Of a stretch of 64,000 nucleotides of DNA, positions 21,819-31,404 are shown piece by piece. The translations under genes and the position numbers were made by a program. The notes beneath the pieces are model-generated. The model made no database searches. It had not been told where the DNA came from and saw only the letters and a program-made list of their open reading frames with translations. Origin of the DNA: Erwinia sp. HDF1-3R. Its GTDB lineage: Bacteria > Pseudomonadota > Gammaproteobacteria > Enterobacterales > Enterobacteriaceae. Each line of letters begins with the position of its first letter. The stretch's first letter is position 1. The DNA is taken from the NCBI RefSeq assembly GCF_039621855.1, contig NZ_CP155071.1, forward strand, positions 186,001 to 250,000. The letters are read 5' to 3'.

Positions 21819-21874
21819 TTTTGCATAGTCGCTCACACGGCTAACCCTTTCCGGCAAGGCATCATTCTCTGACT

Positions 21875-22050
21875 CCAGCAAAATATCTCTCGCTCCAGCG
21901 GCTTACCTCTCCCCTGATTCCGTGACACGTCCCTCTGGCCCCAGCAAAATATCTCTCGCTCCAGCGACATACCTCTCCCCTGCTTCCGTGACACATCCCT
22001 GTGACTCCAGCGACATATCTCCCTCTGATTCCTGTAACATATCCCCACCA
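21875..22050. repeat. 66-bp tandem repeat (minisatellite-like)
   Basis: CCAGCAAAATATCTCTCGCT begins at 21875 and again at 21941, exactly 66 bp apart; the two full units differ at about seven positions. A third, degraded unit starts at 22007 with the second half of the motif (CCAGCGACATAT). Each full unit holds an internal partial duplication, so CCAGC recurs at 21875, 21895, 21941, 21961 and 22007. Because 66 is divisible by three, more than one minus-strand frame stays open through the array. No ribosome-binding site or family similarity supports coding. Confidence 0.85.
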
Positions 22051-22064
22051 GGCTTTACGCTTCA

Positions 22065-22106
22065 CTACCTGCTACCTGCTACCTGCTACCTGCTACCTGC
22101 TACCCG
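22065..22106. repeat. (CTACCTG)5 heptanucleotide repeat plus one variant copy
   Basis: Five perfect copies of CTACCTG (22065–22099) and a sixth copy CTACCCG. It is a simple-sequence tract prone to slippage, lying between the 66-bp repeats and the glmZ control region. No gene spans it convincingly. Confidence 0.9.
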
Positions 22107-22233
22107 CTGCGCTTGTTCCGGACTGTGCGTTAATGCCCCGGGCATCTGCAATGGCAACGCGCTCACCCACTGTCGCCGGCATGAGACGTATAAGCCGATG
22201 TATTACCTGAAATTTAATTAATCATCGGATTGC

Positions 22234-22251
22234 TGTCGCCGAAAAGGGACA
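22234..22251 (+). promoter_or_regulatory. GlrR activator site (perfect)
   Basis: TGTC-N10-GACA, the inverted repeat recognised by the sigma-54 activator GlrR (QseF) upstream of glmY/glmZ genes. It lies 160 bp upstream of the glmZ start, a normal distance for an enhancer-type activator. Confidence 0.75.
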
Positions 22252-22265
22252 GAAAAGGAGAGGGG

Positions 22266-22283
22266 GGTCGCACTTTTATGACC
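22266..22283 (+). promoter_or_regulatory. Second, imperfect GlrR site
   Basis: GGTC-N10-GACC keeps the inner GTC/GAC of the GlrR motif with the outer bases changed symmetrically. It is centred 32 bp, about three helical turns, downstream of the perfect site. Confidence 0.55.
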
Positions 22284-22368
22284 ATGCAAAGCGAGGAGAC
22301 GGAAATTCAGGTGAGTAAAGGCATAAAAAACAGACGAATAAATGAAATTTTTCGGTTAATAAGCAGGA

Positions 22369-22384
22369 TGGCATGATGTGTGCA
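22369..22384 (+). promoter_or_regulatory. Sigma-54 promoter of glmZ
   Basis: TGGCAT-N5-GTGCA: the invariant GG and GC lie about 25 and 13 bases before the inferred glmZ start, fitting the sigma-54 -24/-12 rule. CAATAA at 22383–22388 may be an overlapping sigma-70 -10 box, as in other enterobacteria. Confidence 0.8.
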
Positions 22385-22395
22385 ATAACGCAGGT

Positions 22396-22597
22396 GTAGA
22401 TGCTCATTCCACTGCTTATGCTCGCTCAGGCTTCATAAGACCCGGAATGATGCAGAGCCCTTTATGGTACCTGTTGTCCACCTGCCCGTATCGTTGTTGA
22501 CCTTACGGGAAGCCCGGACACGACGTTGAGTCAGGTATCCGCCAATTGTCTTACCGACCTGATTTCACACCTGCCTGACCGGCAGGTGTTTTTTTTG
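22396..22597 (+). ncRNA. glmZ: Small regulatory RNA GlmZ
   Basis: Hfq-binding sRNA that activates glmS (glucosamine-6-phosphate synthase) translation by base pairing; in E. coli it is cleaved by RNase E with the adaptor RapZ. The 5' end GTAGATGCTCATTCC matches E. coli GlmZ, as do GGAATGATGCAGAGCC, GGACACGACGTTGAGT and the 3' portion TTGTCTTACCGACCTG. It ends in a strong terminator. Length is about 202 nt (E. coli about 207). Position just upstream of the hemCDXY end is also as in E. coli. Transcription by sigma-54 with GlrR is supported by the upstream sites. Confidence 0.95.
22567..22597 (+). terminator. glmZ terminator
   Basis: ACACCTGCC / GGCAGGTGT stem with a TGACC loop followed by eight T on the + strand. 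It forms the 3' end and likely Hfq-binding tail of GlmZ. Confidence 0.9.
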
Positions 22598-22630
22598 GGC
22601 TGCCCGGCTTAACCGCCGGGAGAAAGAGGA

Positions 22631-23821
22631 TTACGGGTTATTCTTCAGCGTGATCAGTAAACCGTCACGACGCATCTGGGCGGCTTCTTCCGGCTTATGC
22701 TGATGATCCAGCGTGTCAGCCAGCCAGGCGTAGTCGAAGGCGTCCGGGCGCTGCTTAAGGGCTTCCCTGAACGCCTCGCTGGCCTGCTCCCACTCACCGT
22801 GCTGCATCAACAGCTGTCCCAGCGTGCTGTGCAGCAGCGGGGTCGCGCCATGCTGTTTAATCTGGTGACGCAGCGCTTTCTCCAGCTGTTCCGGATTGCC
22901 GGTTTTCAGTCGGGGCATTAACAGTATCAGGCGTTCGTCATAGGCCCGCTTCAACCCGTCCAGCACGATTTGCTGCGCCGTTTCATGATCGTTACACACA
23001 ATCAGATGGTCAGCCATCGCCACCTGGAGCGCCGTTTCATGCCGCGTTTTACGACTCTGCGACTGCCACCAGCGCTTCAGGCCATCGCTGCCCTGATCCG
23101 CCATGGCCTGATTCATCAGTCCCAGCCAGGCCTCCTGTTTGAGCGCCTGACGGTGAACGTCGTCTGAAACCTGCGCTTTTTCCATTGACGGCAGGATATC
23201 AAGCAGGGCGCTCCAGGCACCGGTGCGGACGTAAGCCTGTTCGGCAAGACGCAGCACTTCCGGATGACGTGGGGCTACTTCGAGCAGGCGGTCTACCCCG
23301 TTACGGGCCGCGTGATCTTCATTTCTGGCCAGCTGGATGCGGACGCGGGTGATTTCCACCGGCAGCTGATCGCCTCCTGCCAGTTCGGCAGCACGTTCCA
23401 GATGCTGATTGGCGCGCGTATCGTCGTTACGCTGCTGCGCCGCTTCCGCTGCCAGCAGGTAATTCACCACCGGCTGTTCGGCGTGATCGGCATTGCGCGA
23501 CAGCAGTTTTTCAACCTGGCGATAATCCCCTTCCGCCAGCTTCACCAGCGCGGCATTGGTCTGTTTACGGGCCCGCTTGCCTTTACGTCCAAGGAACCAG
23601 CCGCGTGTTCTGACGCCAGTGCGCAACACACGACGCAGGATCCACTCAATAAACAGAATGATCACCAGCGAAAGCAGCAGAATGATGGCCAAACCGGTGA
23701 CGCTGGTTTCGATATTCCAGTTATCGGTCTGAATGAGCACGTAGCCCTGGTGACCCGCCAGCATCGGGCCAAGCACGACGCCTGCGATGAGTAAAAGGAA
23801 TAGTATCAGTACCTTAAGCAT
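22631..23821 (-). CDS. hemY: HemY, inner-membrane TPR protein of the hem operon
   Basis: Inner-membrane protein of the hemCDXY operon linked to late haem precursor metabolism; its biochemical role is not firmly settled. The 396 residues (E. coli about 398) begin with two hydrophobic segments (about 1–21 and 42–63) separated by a short periplasmic loop. A cytoplasmic region of TPR-like helical repeats follows to the C-terminus. It starts two bases after the hemX stop. It is not the unrelated oxygen-dependent protoporphyrinogen oxidase also called HemY in Gram-positives. Confidence 0.95.
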   Translation of the reverse strand: MLKVLILFLLLIAGVVLGPMLAGHQGYVLIQTDNWNIETSVTGLAIILLLSLVIILFIEWILRRVLRTGVRTRGWFLGRKGKRARKQTNAALVKLAEGDYRQVEKLLSRNADHAEQPVVNYLLAAEAAQQRNDDTRANQHLERAAELAGGDQLPVEITRVRIQLARNEDHAARNGVDRLLEVAPRHPEVLRLAEQAYVRTGAWSALLDILPSMEKAQVSDDVHRQALKQEAWLGLMNQAMADQGSDGLKRWWQSQSRKTRHETALQVAMADHLIVCNDHETAQQIVLDGLKRAYDERLILLMPRLKTGNPEQLEKALRHQIKQHGATPLLHSTLGQLLMQHGEWEQASEAFREALKQRPDAFDYAWLADTLDHQHKPEEAAQMRRDGLLITLKNNP

Positions 23822-23823
23822 GC

Positions 23824-24954
23824 TTATTCTCCCTGCTGCTGTTGCCCGGCACTGGGCTGTGCCAGCAGGTTGCGCACGCGCGTCTGCATCAGTTTATCCA
23901 GCATTGGCTGGCTCTGTAGCGACTCAGGAAGATCCATCGAGATGCTTTGCTGACTGAGATCGTCCAACTGGCTTAAGAAAGCCTTCGTGGCCGGGTCGCT
24001 GGTATCAAACCAGGCCCGCACCCAGGCCGATACGGTATCAATGGACTGCTTATAGATCTCATCCTGATGGCGGGGAACCGCCTGTGCCGCAATCAGCAGA
24101 CGGGAACGGATATTTTCGCGCAGATAAATGTCCTGATTCGGAGCCAGCAGAGGTTCTGCCGTTGTATCACGGCGACGCACGGTGATGAAATCATCCATGA
24201 AATAGTGCCAGCTTTTCACCAGGTTCTGGCGCCACTCCCGCAGAGAAGAGGTTAGCTCGCCGCTATCGGCATCCATCGGCGTATCGTCGTTATCGTTATC
24301 CGCCAGGCGCAGGTTATCCACACCGTTTGATAGCTGGTTAAGCTTGAGGATAATGCCGTCGTAGTCCACCTGGCTGACCGATGAGAGGCTGCTGATATCC
24401 TGCGTCAGGGCGCGGCGCACCTCTATCAGGCTGGGATCGTTCATATCGGCCAGGCTGGCATCTGCACTTTTGAGCAGCGCGGCGGCCGTGGTCACATCCC
24501 GATCGCTCCACAGTTTACGACCCGCCAGCTTCACCAGATAATCGGCCTGCGCCAGCAGCCAGGTATGGGCATCATTCCCGGAAATGGTCGCCACCTTCTG
24601 TTTTAACTCATCAAGCTGCTTGCTCATTACCGCCTGCTGCTGCCTGGCGGCATCCAGCGCGGCGGTTTGCGTTGTCAGCTGCTGTCCCAGCGTCTGTTTA
24701 TCGCTAACGGCCTGCTGCTGAAGCTGAGAGAGCTGATCGGCCAGCGCTTTGCTGGCGGCCGCCTGCTGCTGCGCCTGATGCTTGCCGTTAAAATAGAGGC
24801 CACCGCCAACGGCCAGCGCGATAGCAATTGCCACAACGGCCAGCGCAGTGCCGGTATTCTTCGACTTATGGGGCGTTTTACTCTCAGCCAGAGAGGGCTC
24901 GACCGCTGGCGTGGTCTCCTCAAGGCTGGCCGAGGGATCTTTGTGTTCCGTCAT
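23824..24954 (-). CDS. hemX: HemX, membrane-anchored coiled-coil protein
   Basis: Third gene of hemCDXY. Once proposed to be a uroporphyrinogen III methyltransferase, but it lacks a SAM-binding fold and its function is unknown. The 376 residues have an acidic cytoplasmic start, one membrane span at about 36–54 and a Gln/Ala-rich coiled coil at about 58–130. The large periplasmic domain contains [20 protein letters not shown] and the conserved [19 protein letters not shown]. The ATG of [13 protein letters not shown] was chosen; an upstream in-frame start would run into hemD. It lies 22 bp after hemD. Confidence 0.94.
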   Translation of the reverse strand: MTEHKDPSASLEETTPAVEPSLAESKTPHKSKNTGTALAVVAIAIALAVGGGLYFNGKHQAQQQAAASKALADQLSQLQQQAVSDKQTLGQQLTTQTAALDAARQQQAVMSKQLDELKQKVATISGNDAHTWLLAQADYLVKLAGRKLWSDRDVTTAAALLKSADASLADMNDPSLIEVRRALTQDISSLSSVSQVDYDGIILKLNQLSNGVDNLRLADNDNDDTPMDADSGELTSSLREWRQNLVKSWHYFMDDFITVRRRDTTAEPLLAPNQDIYLRENIRSRLLIAAQAVPRHQDEIYKQSIDTVSAWVRAWFDTSDPATKAFLSQLDDLSQQSISMDLPESLQSQPMLDKLMQTRVRNLLAQPSAGQQQQGE

Positions 24955-24976
24955 TGTGGCTTTCCCGTTTAAAAGT

Positions 24977-25717
24977 TTATTGTAACGCGCGGAGCAATGC
25001 GTCGTTATCAGCACCATCCGCAACCCTGATTTCGCGCCAACCCAGTTCCCTGGCGCAGGTTGCCAGGCGTTCACTGACGACAATCAGCCGACAGTGGAGA
25101 AGCCACTCCTCGCGATCGATTGCGGGGAATAGCGAAAAAAGCTGATGCAACATCTCGCCGCTGGTCACTACCAGCGTGGTAATCCCCCGGTCCCGCCAGC
25201 GTCGTCCCTCTACCGGGCCGTGGTAATATTTCGCACAGCGTTGATAGCACTCGATAAACTGTACATCAGCCCCGCGCTGTTGCAAGGTTTCAGCAAGTAA
25301 TTCCCTGCCGCCATTGCCGCGCAATATCAGGGCCCGCTTTCCAGCCACCTGCTGAAGTGCAGGTAATTGTATCAGCACCTCGCTGGTTTCGCGCTCGTGC
25401 GGCCAGACCACATTCAGCCCGCTGACGGCGTGCAGCGCCAGCGCGGTAGAGCGGCCTATCGCATAATAGTTGAGATTTGCGGGCCAGCTGCCTCCCGCCT
25501 TTACCAGCGCGGGCTGGGCGTAGTGAATAGCGTGCTGCGACAGGATAAACACCAGATCGTCGTCGCGCAGGCTGGCTATCTGTGTCGGGAGGCTCTCCAG
25601 CTGCGTACCGGGGGTGAACTCAATCAGGGGCATAGCCCAGGCGACCTGACCGGCTTTACGCAAGCGGCTGACCAGCTCATCAGCCGCAGGCGCCGGACGG
25701 GTTACCAGGATGCTCAT
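24977..25717 (-). CDS. hemD: Uroporphyrinogen III synthase
   Basis: Closes and inverts ring D of hydroxymethylbilane to give uroporphyrinogen III, the precursor of haem, sirohaem and cobalamin. The 246 residues equal E. coli HemD. The two-lobed fold is suggested by [19 protein letters not shown] at the start and [12 protein letters not shown] in the second half, with [14 protein letters not shown] as the hinge-side loop. It overlaps hemC by four bases, indicating coupled translation of consecutive enzymes. Confidence 0.95.
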   Translation of the reverse strand: MSILVTRPAPAADELVSRLRKAGQVAWAMPLIEFTPGTQLESLPTQIASLRDDDLVFILSQHAIHYAQPALVKAGGSWPANLNYYAIGRSTALALHAVSGLNVVWPHERETSEVLIQLPALQQVAGKRALILRGNGGRELLAETLQQRGADVQFIECYQRCAKYYHGPVEGRRWRDRGITTLVVTSGEMLHQLFSLFPAIDREEWLLHCRLIVVSERLATCARELGWREIRVADGADNDALLRALQ

Positions 25718-26655
25718 TCGGGTGGATTTCCCTGATAAACCTCAGCGAGGATTTCCCGGCCACCGTTATTTAACAGCTCTTCCGCCAGGGAAATGCCCAT
25801 TTTCTCTGCATCCTCGCGCGGACCGCGCCGCTCACCGCGTACCATGGTTTTACCGTCCGGCGCGCCGATTAGCCCGCGTAGCCAGATCTGGTCATCCACA
25901 AGTACGGCGTAGCTGCCAATCGGCACCTGACAGCCCCCTTCAAGGCGGGTATTCATCGCCCGCTCGGCCCGGACGCGTGTCGCGGTATCCTCATCATTGA
26001 GCGCCGTCAGCAGCGCGATGGTTTGCGCATCCTCAAGGCGGCACTCAATGCCGACCGCGCCCTGGCCAACGGCGGGCAGCGACTCTTCGGCAGGCATGGC
26101 GTGACGAATACGGTCACCCAGCCCCAGGCGCTTAAGGCCCGCGACGGCAAGGATAATGGCGTCATAGTTGCCCGCATCCAGCTTCGCTAACCGCGTCCCG
26201 ACGTTGCCGCGCAGCGAGCGAATAATCAGGTCCGGGCGACGGGCGCTCAGCTGACACTGGCGTCGCAGGCTGGAGGTGCCCACCACCGCGCCGTGCGGCA
26301 GATCGTCCACCGAGTCAAACCTATTAGAAACGAAGGCGTCGAGCGGATCTTCGCGCTCGCAGATCGTCACCAGTCCAAGGCCTTCCGGGAAGGCGACCGG
26401 CACGTCTTTCATCGAATGCACGGCGATATCCGCGCGATCGGCGAGCATAGCCTGTTCCAGTTCTTTGACGAACAGCCCCTTACCGCCGACCTTCGCCAGC
26501 GGCGTGTCCAGGATGATGTCGCCCTTCGTCACCATAGGCACCAGTTCGACGTTAAGCCCCGGATGGCATGCCATCAGGCGCTGCTGCACATAATGTGCCT
26601 GCCACAGTGCAAGTGGGCTTTGTCTGGTAGCAATTCTTAAAATTTTGTCTAACAT
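25714..26655 (-). CDS. hemC: Hydroxymethylbilane synthase (porphobilinogen deaminase)
   Basis: Polymerises four porphobilinogens on a covalently bound dipyrromethane cofactor. The 313 residues match E. coli. The cofactor-binding cysteine is Cys242 in [11 protein letters not shown]. The catalytic Asp region is HSMKDVP at 80–86, and [14 protein letters not shown] is the family N-terminus. It is the first gene of the operon, divergent from cyaA with 289 bp between them. Confidence 0.97.
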   Translation of the reverse strand: MLDKILRIATRQSPLALWQAHYVQQRLMACHPGLNVELVPMVTKGDIILDTPLAKVGGKGLFVKELEQAMLADRADIAVHSMKDVPVAFPEGLGLVTICEREDPLDAFVSNRFDSVDDLPHGAVVGTSSLRRQCQLSARRPDLIIRSLRGNVGTRLAKLDAGNYDAIILAVAGLKRLGLGDRIRHAMPAEESLPAVGQGAVGIECRLEDAQTIALLTALNDEDTATRVRAERAMNTRLEGGCQVPIGSYAVLVDDQIWLRGLIGAPDGKTMVRGERRGPREDAEKMGISLAEELLNNGGREILAEVYQGNPPE

Positions 26656-26944
26656 GCTTCTTACCGTTTTTATCGTTCATTGATTATCCTATCATTGAAC
26701 CGTGAAGGCTGTCAGTTTCCGCGGCCTTAAACGGCTGGGAAGAAACGGATTCCGTACACATGGGCAGGGGATATCGTAAATCGTGCTAAACTGTTCTGTA
26801 GCGCAACTTTCTTTACGGTCAAGCTACCAGGTGTTAGATTGATCACGTTTCCAGCAAAAATCCGTACGACTATTTTCAAAAAACACGCGGCGGATGGCGG
26901 AAACAGGCTTTTTTATATGCACTGGGACAATCGGGCGAGACGTC
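26656..26944. promoter_or_regulatory. hemC–cyaA divergent control region with CRP site
   Basis: The best site is at 26829–26850: TGTTA-GATTGA-TCACG within AGGTGTTAGATTGATCACG, nearly identical to the E. coli CRP site at the main cyaA promoter, where cAMP-CRP represses adenylate cyclase synthesis. GCTAAACTGTTCTGTAG just upstream may contain promoter elements. No clear hemC promoter was singled out. Confidence 0.65.
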
Positions 26945-29500
26945 TTGTACCTCTATATAGAGACACTGAAACAGAGACTGGATGCCATCAACCAGCTGCG
27001 CGTTGATCGCGCGCTGGCTGCAATGGGGCCTGCCTTTCAACAGGTTTACAGTCTGCTGCCAACGTTATTACATTATCATCACCCACTGATGCCGGGTTAC
27101 CTTGAGGGTAACGTTCCACATGGCATCGGTTTCTACGCGCCTGATGAAAGCCAACGTGCCTGGCTGGCTGATCTCGAGGGCGAGTCTGGTGCCAGTGCCG
27201 CGTTACCTCCCGAGGGTGAAATGCCCATTACCGGGGTTTACTCTATGGGCAGCACCTCTTCCGTCGGGCAGAACTTTACCTCGGATCTGGATATCTGGGT
27301 GTGCCACCAGTCATGGCTGGATAACGAAGAGCGCCTGTGCTTACAGAAAAAGTGCACCCTGCTGCAAACCTGGTGTGCGGCGATGGGCGTGGAAGTCAGC
27401 TTCTTCCTGATTGATGAAAACCGCTTCCGCCATAATGAAAGCGGCAGTCTGGGCGGCGAAGACTGCGGCTCTACGCAGCATATACTGCTGCTGGACGAAT
27501 TTTATCGTACTGCCGTTCGCATGGCTGGCAAGCGTATTCTGTGGAATATGGTGCCGGGCGAAGAGGAAGAGCACTACGACGACTATGTCATGTCGCTTTA
27601 TCAGAAAGGCGTACTGACGCCGAATGAGTGGCTGGATCTGGGTGGTCTGGGCACGCTGTCCGCGGAAGAGTATTTTGGTGCCAGCCTGTGGCAGCTCTAT
27701 AAAAGCATTGATTCCCCGTATAAAGCGGTGCTGAAAACGCTGCTGCTGGAAGCCTACTCCTGGGAGTATCCGGCGACCCGGCTGCTGGCGATGGATATTA
27801 AGCAGCGCCTGCATGATGGCGAAATCGTCTCTTACGGGCTTGATCCCTACTGCATGATGCTGGAAAGGGTCACGCAATACCTCACCAAAATTGATGATAC
27901 TGCCCGGCTGGACCTGGTGCGCCGCTGCTTTTACCTTAAGGTGTGCGAAAAGCTCTCCATTGAGGGAGAGCAGTCCGGCTGGCGGCGCGAGATCCTGAGC
28001 CAGCTGGTGAAGGAGTGGGGCTGGGACGACGCGCGTCTGGAAATTCTTGATAACCGTGCCAACTGGAAAATTGGCCGCGTGCGCGAGGCCCATAACGAAC
28101 TGCTGGATGCGATGATGCAGAGCTATCGCAACCTGATTCGCTTTGCGCGGCGCAATAACCTGAGCGTTAGCGCCAGCCCGCAGGATATCGGCGTCCTGAC
28201 GCGTAAGCTCTATGCGGCTTTTGAAGCGCTGCCCGGCAAGGTGACGCTGCTCAACCCGCAGATTTCGCCCGACCTTTCCGAAGCGCATCTGACCTTTATT
28301 CACGTGCCTAACGGGCGCGCCAATCGTGCTGGCTGGTATCTCTACAATCAGTCGCCGGATATGCAGTCTATTATCAGCCACCAGCCGCTGGAATATAACC
28401 GCTACCTCAACAAACTGGTGGCCTGGGCATGGTTTAACGGCCTGCTGACCCGCGATACGCGGCTGCACATTAAAGGTAATGCCGTATGCGATCTGGCGCG
28501 ATTGCAGGAGCTGGTGGCGGATGTCTCCCATCACTTCCCGCTGCGCCTGCCGTCCCCCACGGCGAAAGCGCTCTATAGCCCCTGCGAGATTCGCCATCTG
28601 GCGATTATCGTGAATCTGGAATATGACCCGACCGCCGCGTTCCGTAATCAGGTGGTGCATTTCGACTTCCGCAAGCTCGACGTGTTTAGCTTCGGCCAGC
28701 AGCAGCAGTGTTTAATTGGCAGTATCGATCTGCTCTATCGCAACTCGTGGAATGAGGTGCGTACGCTGCACTTTAACGGCGAGCAGGCGATGATTGAGGC
28801 GCTGAAAACCATTCTGGGCAAAATGCATCAGGATGCGGCCCCGCCGGATGCGGTAGAGGTTTTCTGCTACAGCCAGCATCTCAGGGGGCTGATCCGCACC
28901 CGCGTTCAGCAGTTGGTATCGGAATGTATTGAGCTTAGACTTTCCAGTACGCGTCAGGAACCGGGCCGCTTCAAAGCGGTCCGCGTGGCAGGCCAGACGT
29001 GGGGGCTGTTCTTCGAGCGCATGAGTGTCTCGGTGCAAAAGCTGGAGAATGCGGTGGAGTTCTATGGCGCCATCTCCAACAACAAGCTGCACGGCCTGTC
29101 TATTAAGGTGGAAACGGATCAGTCGCGCCTGCCCTCGGTGGTGAATGGCTATGCCAGTGAAGGCATCATTCAGTTCTTCTTTGAGGACACCAAAGACGAC
29201 CATGGATTCAACATCTATATTCTGGATGAAACCAACCGGGTCGAGATTTACCACCACTGTGAAGGCAGCAAAGAGGAGCTGGTGCGCGATGTCAGTCGAT
29301 TCTACTCATCCTCACACGATCGCTTCACCTACGGTTCCAGCTTTATCAATTTCAATCTGCCGCAGTTTTATCAGATTGTGCAGGTCGACGATCGTTTTCA
29401 GGTGATCCCCTTCCGCAGTCAGACCCTGGCGCAGCTCTGCGCCAACGTATCAGATAATGCCTCCGGCGGGGATTACGCCCAGCACATTCAGATGCACTAA
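26945..29500 (+). CDS. cyaA: Class I adenylate cyclase
   Basis: Makes cAMP from ATP, with activity controlled by the glucose phosphotransferase system (EIIA-Glc). The 851 residues match E. coli CyaA (848). The N-terminal catalytic half has GSTSSVGQ at 102–109 and SDLDIWV with the metal-binding Asp114 and Asp116. The C-terminal regulatory half is well conserved up to [18 protein letters not shown]. The start is TTG, as in E. coli, giving (M)[18 protein letters not shown]; an upstream in-frame ATG lies inside the leader and adds unconserved residues. The weak start is a known brake on expression. Confidence 0.96.
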   Translation: MYLYIETLKQRLDAINQLRVDRALAAMGPAFQQVYSLLPTLLHYHHPLMPGYLEGNVPHGIGFYAPDESQRAWLADLEGESGASAALPPEGEMPITGVYSMGSTSSVGQNFTSDLDIWVCHQSWLDNEERLCLQKKCTLLQTWCAAMGVEVSFFLIDENRFRHNESGSLGGEDCGSTQHILLLDEFYRTAVRMAGKRILWNMVPGEEEEHYDDYVMSLYQKGVLTPNEWLDLGGLGTLSAEEYFGASLWQLYKSIDSPYKAVLKTLLLEAYSWEYPATRLLAMDIKQRLHDGEIVSYGLDPYCMMLERVTQYLTKIDDTARLDLVRRCFYLKVCEKLSIEGEQSGWRREILSQLVKEWGWDDARLEILDNRANWKIGRVREAHNELLDAMMQSYRNLIRFARRNNLSVSASPQDIGVLTRKLYAAFEALPGKVTLLNPQISPDLSEAHLTFIHVPNGRANRAGWYLYNQSPDMQSIISHQPLEYNRYLNKLVAWAWFNGLLTRDTRLHIKGNAVCDLARLQELVADVSHHFPLRLPSPTAKALYSPCEIRHLAIIVNLEYDPTAAFRNQVVHFDFRKLDVFSFGQQQQCLIGSIDLLYRNSWNEVRTLHFNGEQAMIEALKTILGKMHQDAAPPDAVEVFCYSQHLRGLIRTRVQQLVSECIELRLSSTRQEPGRFKAVRVAGQTWGLFFERMSVSVQKLENAVEFYGAISNNKLHGLSIKVETDQSRLPSVVNGYASEGIIQFFFEDTKDDHGFNIYILDETNRVEIYHHCEGSKEELVRDVSRFYSSSHDRFTYGSSFINFNLPQFYQIVQVDDRFQVIPFRSQTLAQLCANVSDNASGGDYAQHIQMH

Positions 29501-29614
29501 GCCAAACCTGCTTCGCTTCGCCAATTGAGAAACAGGATCACCATTTCAGTTGCTTTTAGCACTTCACCTGCGATGATAGACATCCAACAGGCACTGATAA
29601 CGAGCAGAATAAGC

Positions 29615-29848
29615 ATGAACAAAGTGATTTGCCGGATGGCGCTGGTGCTGGCTGTGGCCAGCCTGACGGGATGTGGACTAAAAGGGCCACTCTACTTTCC
29701 TCCTCAGGAACAGCCAAAAAAGCAAACCAGCGCAAGCGACTATAAGCCAACCCGCGCCGATGCGCAGAAGCAGACAACCACCACCGACCCGACGCAGACC
29801 AGTACGTCGTCAGAGACCACTGAATCGGGCACGACGTCGGCTCAGTAA
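29615..29848 (+). CDS. lptM: LptM (YifL), LPS-assembly-associated small lipoprotein
   Basis: Outer-membrane lipoprotein reported to help oxidative maturation of the LPS translocon protein LptD. The 77 residues have a lipoprotein signal (MNKVICRMALVLAVASLTGC) with the lipidated Cys at 20. The family block CGLKGPLYFPP follows, then a low-complexity Thr/Ser/Gln tail that is not conserved with E. coli. An in-frame start 30 codons upstream would destroy the signal peptide, so the internal ATG is used. In E. coli the frataxin gene cyaY lies between cyaA and this gene; here only 114 bp separate them. Confidence 0.93.
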   Translation: MNKVICRMALVLAVASLTGCGLKGPLYFPPQEQPKKQTSASDYKPTRADAQKQTTTTDPTQTSTSSETTESGTTSAQ

Positions 29849-29875
29849 ACTATGACATATTCGTCGGAGCAGAAA

Positions 29876-30700
29876 ATGCAGTTCTCGAAGATGCACGGTC
29901 TGGGCAATGACTTTATGGTGGTCGATGCCGTTACACAAAACGTCTATTTCTCGCCCGAGCTGATCCGGCGTCTGGCCGATCGTCATCTGGGGATTGGTTT
30001 TGATCAGCTGCTGATCGTTGAACCGCCCTACGATCCCGATCTGGATTTCCACTATCGCATTTTCAACGCTGACGGCAGTGAAGTCGCCCAGTGTGGCAAT
30101 GGCGCGCGCTGTTTTGCCCGCTTTGTTCGCCTGAAGGGGCTGACCAATAAAAAAGATATCCAGGTCAGTACGCAGTCAGGGCGCATGGTGCTCAGCGTGA
30201 CCCAGGATGAACGGGTCTGCGTGAATATGGGTGAACCCAACTTTGAACCCCAGCAGGTGCCTTTTCGCGCCAATAAAGCCGAAATTCTCTACCTGATGCG
30301 CACGGCCGAGCAGACGGTGATGTGCGGCGTGGTGTCGATGGGAAATCCTCACTGCGTGCTCCAGGTCGACAGCGTTAAAACCGCGCAGGTTGCGATACTG
30401 GGGCCGGTGCTCGAAAGCCACGAGCGTTTTCCCGAGCGGGTTAACGTCGGCTTTATGGAGATTGTTGACAGCGGGCATATCCGCCTGCGCGTCTATGAGC
30501 GCGGCGCGGGTGAGACGCAGGCCTGCGGCAGCGGCGCCTGTGCGGCCGTGGCGGTTGGCATCCAGCAGGCGCTGCTGGCAGAACAGGTTCGGGTCGATCT
30601 GCCCGGCGGCAGCTTAAATATTGCCTGGAAAGGTCCCGGTCATCCGCTCTATATGACCGGCCCTGCCACTCACGTTTATGACGGGCTTATCCACTTATGA
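29876..30700 (+). CDS. dapF: Diaminopimelate epimerase
   Basis: Epimerises LL- to meso-diaminopimelate for lysine and peptidoglycan synthesis. The ATG of [13 protein letters not shown], preceded by GGAGCAG, gives 274 residues as in E. coli. The catalytic cysteine pair sits at Cys73 (AQCGNGARC) and Cys217 (TQACGSGAC), the E. coli numbering. An in-frame ATG eight codons earlier is possible but lacks a ribosome-binding site at proper spacing. It heads dapF-yigA-xerC-yigB, all joined by four- or one-base overlaps. Confidence 0.97.
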   Translation: MQFSKMHGLGNDFMVVDAVTQNVYFSPELIRRLADRHLGIGFDQLLIVEPPYDPDLDFHYRIFNADGSEVAQCGNGARCFARFVRLKGLTNKKDIQVSTQSGRMVLSVTQDERVCVNMGEPNFEPQQVPFRANKAEILYLMRTAEQTVMCGVVSMGNPHCVLQVDSVKTAQVAILGPVLESHERFPERVNVGFMEIVDSGHIRLRVYERGAGETQACGSGACAAVAVGIQQALLAEQVRVDLPGGSLNIAWKGPGHPLYMTGPATHVYDGLIHL

Positions 30701-31404
30701 AAAATGTCGGGGAACAACGGGTTACCAGCGAACTGATGCTGGACGATCGTGCCGTTAGCGATTACCTGCTGCAAAATCCGGACTTCTTTATTCGCAATGC
30801 GCGGCAGGTTGAGCAGATGCTGGTGCCTCACCCCGTACGCGGCAGCGTATCCCTGGTGGAATGGCAGCTGGGCCGTCAGCGGCATCATATCAGCCAGCTG
30901 GAAGAAGAGATTACCCTGCTGATGGAGCAGGCCAGCGCCAATCAGCAGCTGTTCGATCGTCTGCTGACGCTCCAGGCCCGTCTGGCCTCTGCCCCCAACC
31001 TGCATGAGATGCTTAACCGCTTGCATCGCTGGGCGCGTGAACTGGGACTGGCCGGGGCGAATGTGCGTCTGTTCAGCGAAAAGTGGCGCATAGGCGCACC
31101 TTCGGATTTTACCCAGCTTGCGCTGTCACGCCAGGCGTTTGAACCCGTTCGTATTCAGCGGCTCGGCAATAAGCAGCACTTCTTAGGCAGCCTGAATGGC
31201 CCCGAGCTGCTGCTGCTGCTGCCGCAGGCGAAGGCGATTGGCTCGGTTGCCCTGTCGCTGATGGGCGAGCAGGGCGATCTGGGCGTACTCATTTTCAGCA
31301 GTCGCGACACCCAACACTACCAGTCAGGCATGGGGACGGTACTGCTCCAGCATCTCTCCCTGATGCTGCCCGAACTGCTGGCGCGGTGGGTTGAGCGCGT
31401 ATGA
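30697..31404 (+). CDS. yigA: DUF484 family protein YigA
   Basis: Conserved protein of unknown function between dapF and xerC. The 235 residues equal E. coli YigA. They consist of an N-terminal helical part ([23 protein letters not shown], read in two pieces), a coiled-coil segment at about 60–95 and a GAF-like C-terminal region. There is no signal peptide or membrane span. It overlaps dapF and xerC by four bases on each side, so expression is tied to them. Confidence 0.9.
   Translation: MKNVGEQRVTSELMLDDRAVSDYLLQNPDFFIRNARQVEQMLVPHPVRGSVSLVEWQLGRQRHHISQLEEEITLLMEQASANQQLFDRLLTLQARLASAPNLHEMLNRLHRWARELGLAGANVRLFSEKWRIGAPSDFTQLALSRQAFEPVRIQRLGNKQHFLGSLNGPELLLLLPQAKAIGSVALSLMGEQGDLGVLIFSSRDTQHYQSGMGTVLLQHLSLMLPELLARWVERV

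Larger units (their letters stand above)
21819..22233. other. Gene-free repeat region between tRNA cluster and glmZ
   Basis: Occupies the position of aslB/aslA in E. coli. It contains the 66-bp repeats and the heptamer array. The remaining 120 bp (22107–22230) show no recognisable gene or site. Confidence 0.6.

Noticed and set aside
21833..22065. Minus-strand ORFs through the 66-bp repeats encoding 22-residue periodic, Arg/Trp/Cys-rich peptides
   Set aside because: Two frames are open because the period is a multiple of three. No ribosome-binding site, no family resemblance, and the frame pattern follows from the repeat itself. Kept as a repeat, not a gene.
21922..22221. 99-codon + strand ORF over the repeats and heptamer tract
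   Set aside because: Mostly translation of repeats (LLPATCYLLPAT); no ribosome-binding site and no homology.
27341..28660. 439-codon antisense ORF inside cyaA
   Set aside because: Its length comes from codon bias of cyaA. The composition (His/Gln/Arg-rich, no domain) is typical of an opposite-strand shadow.
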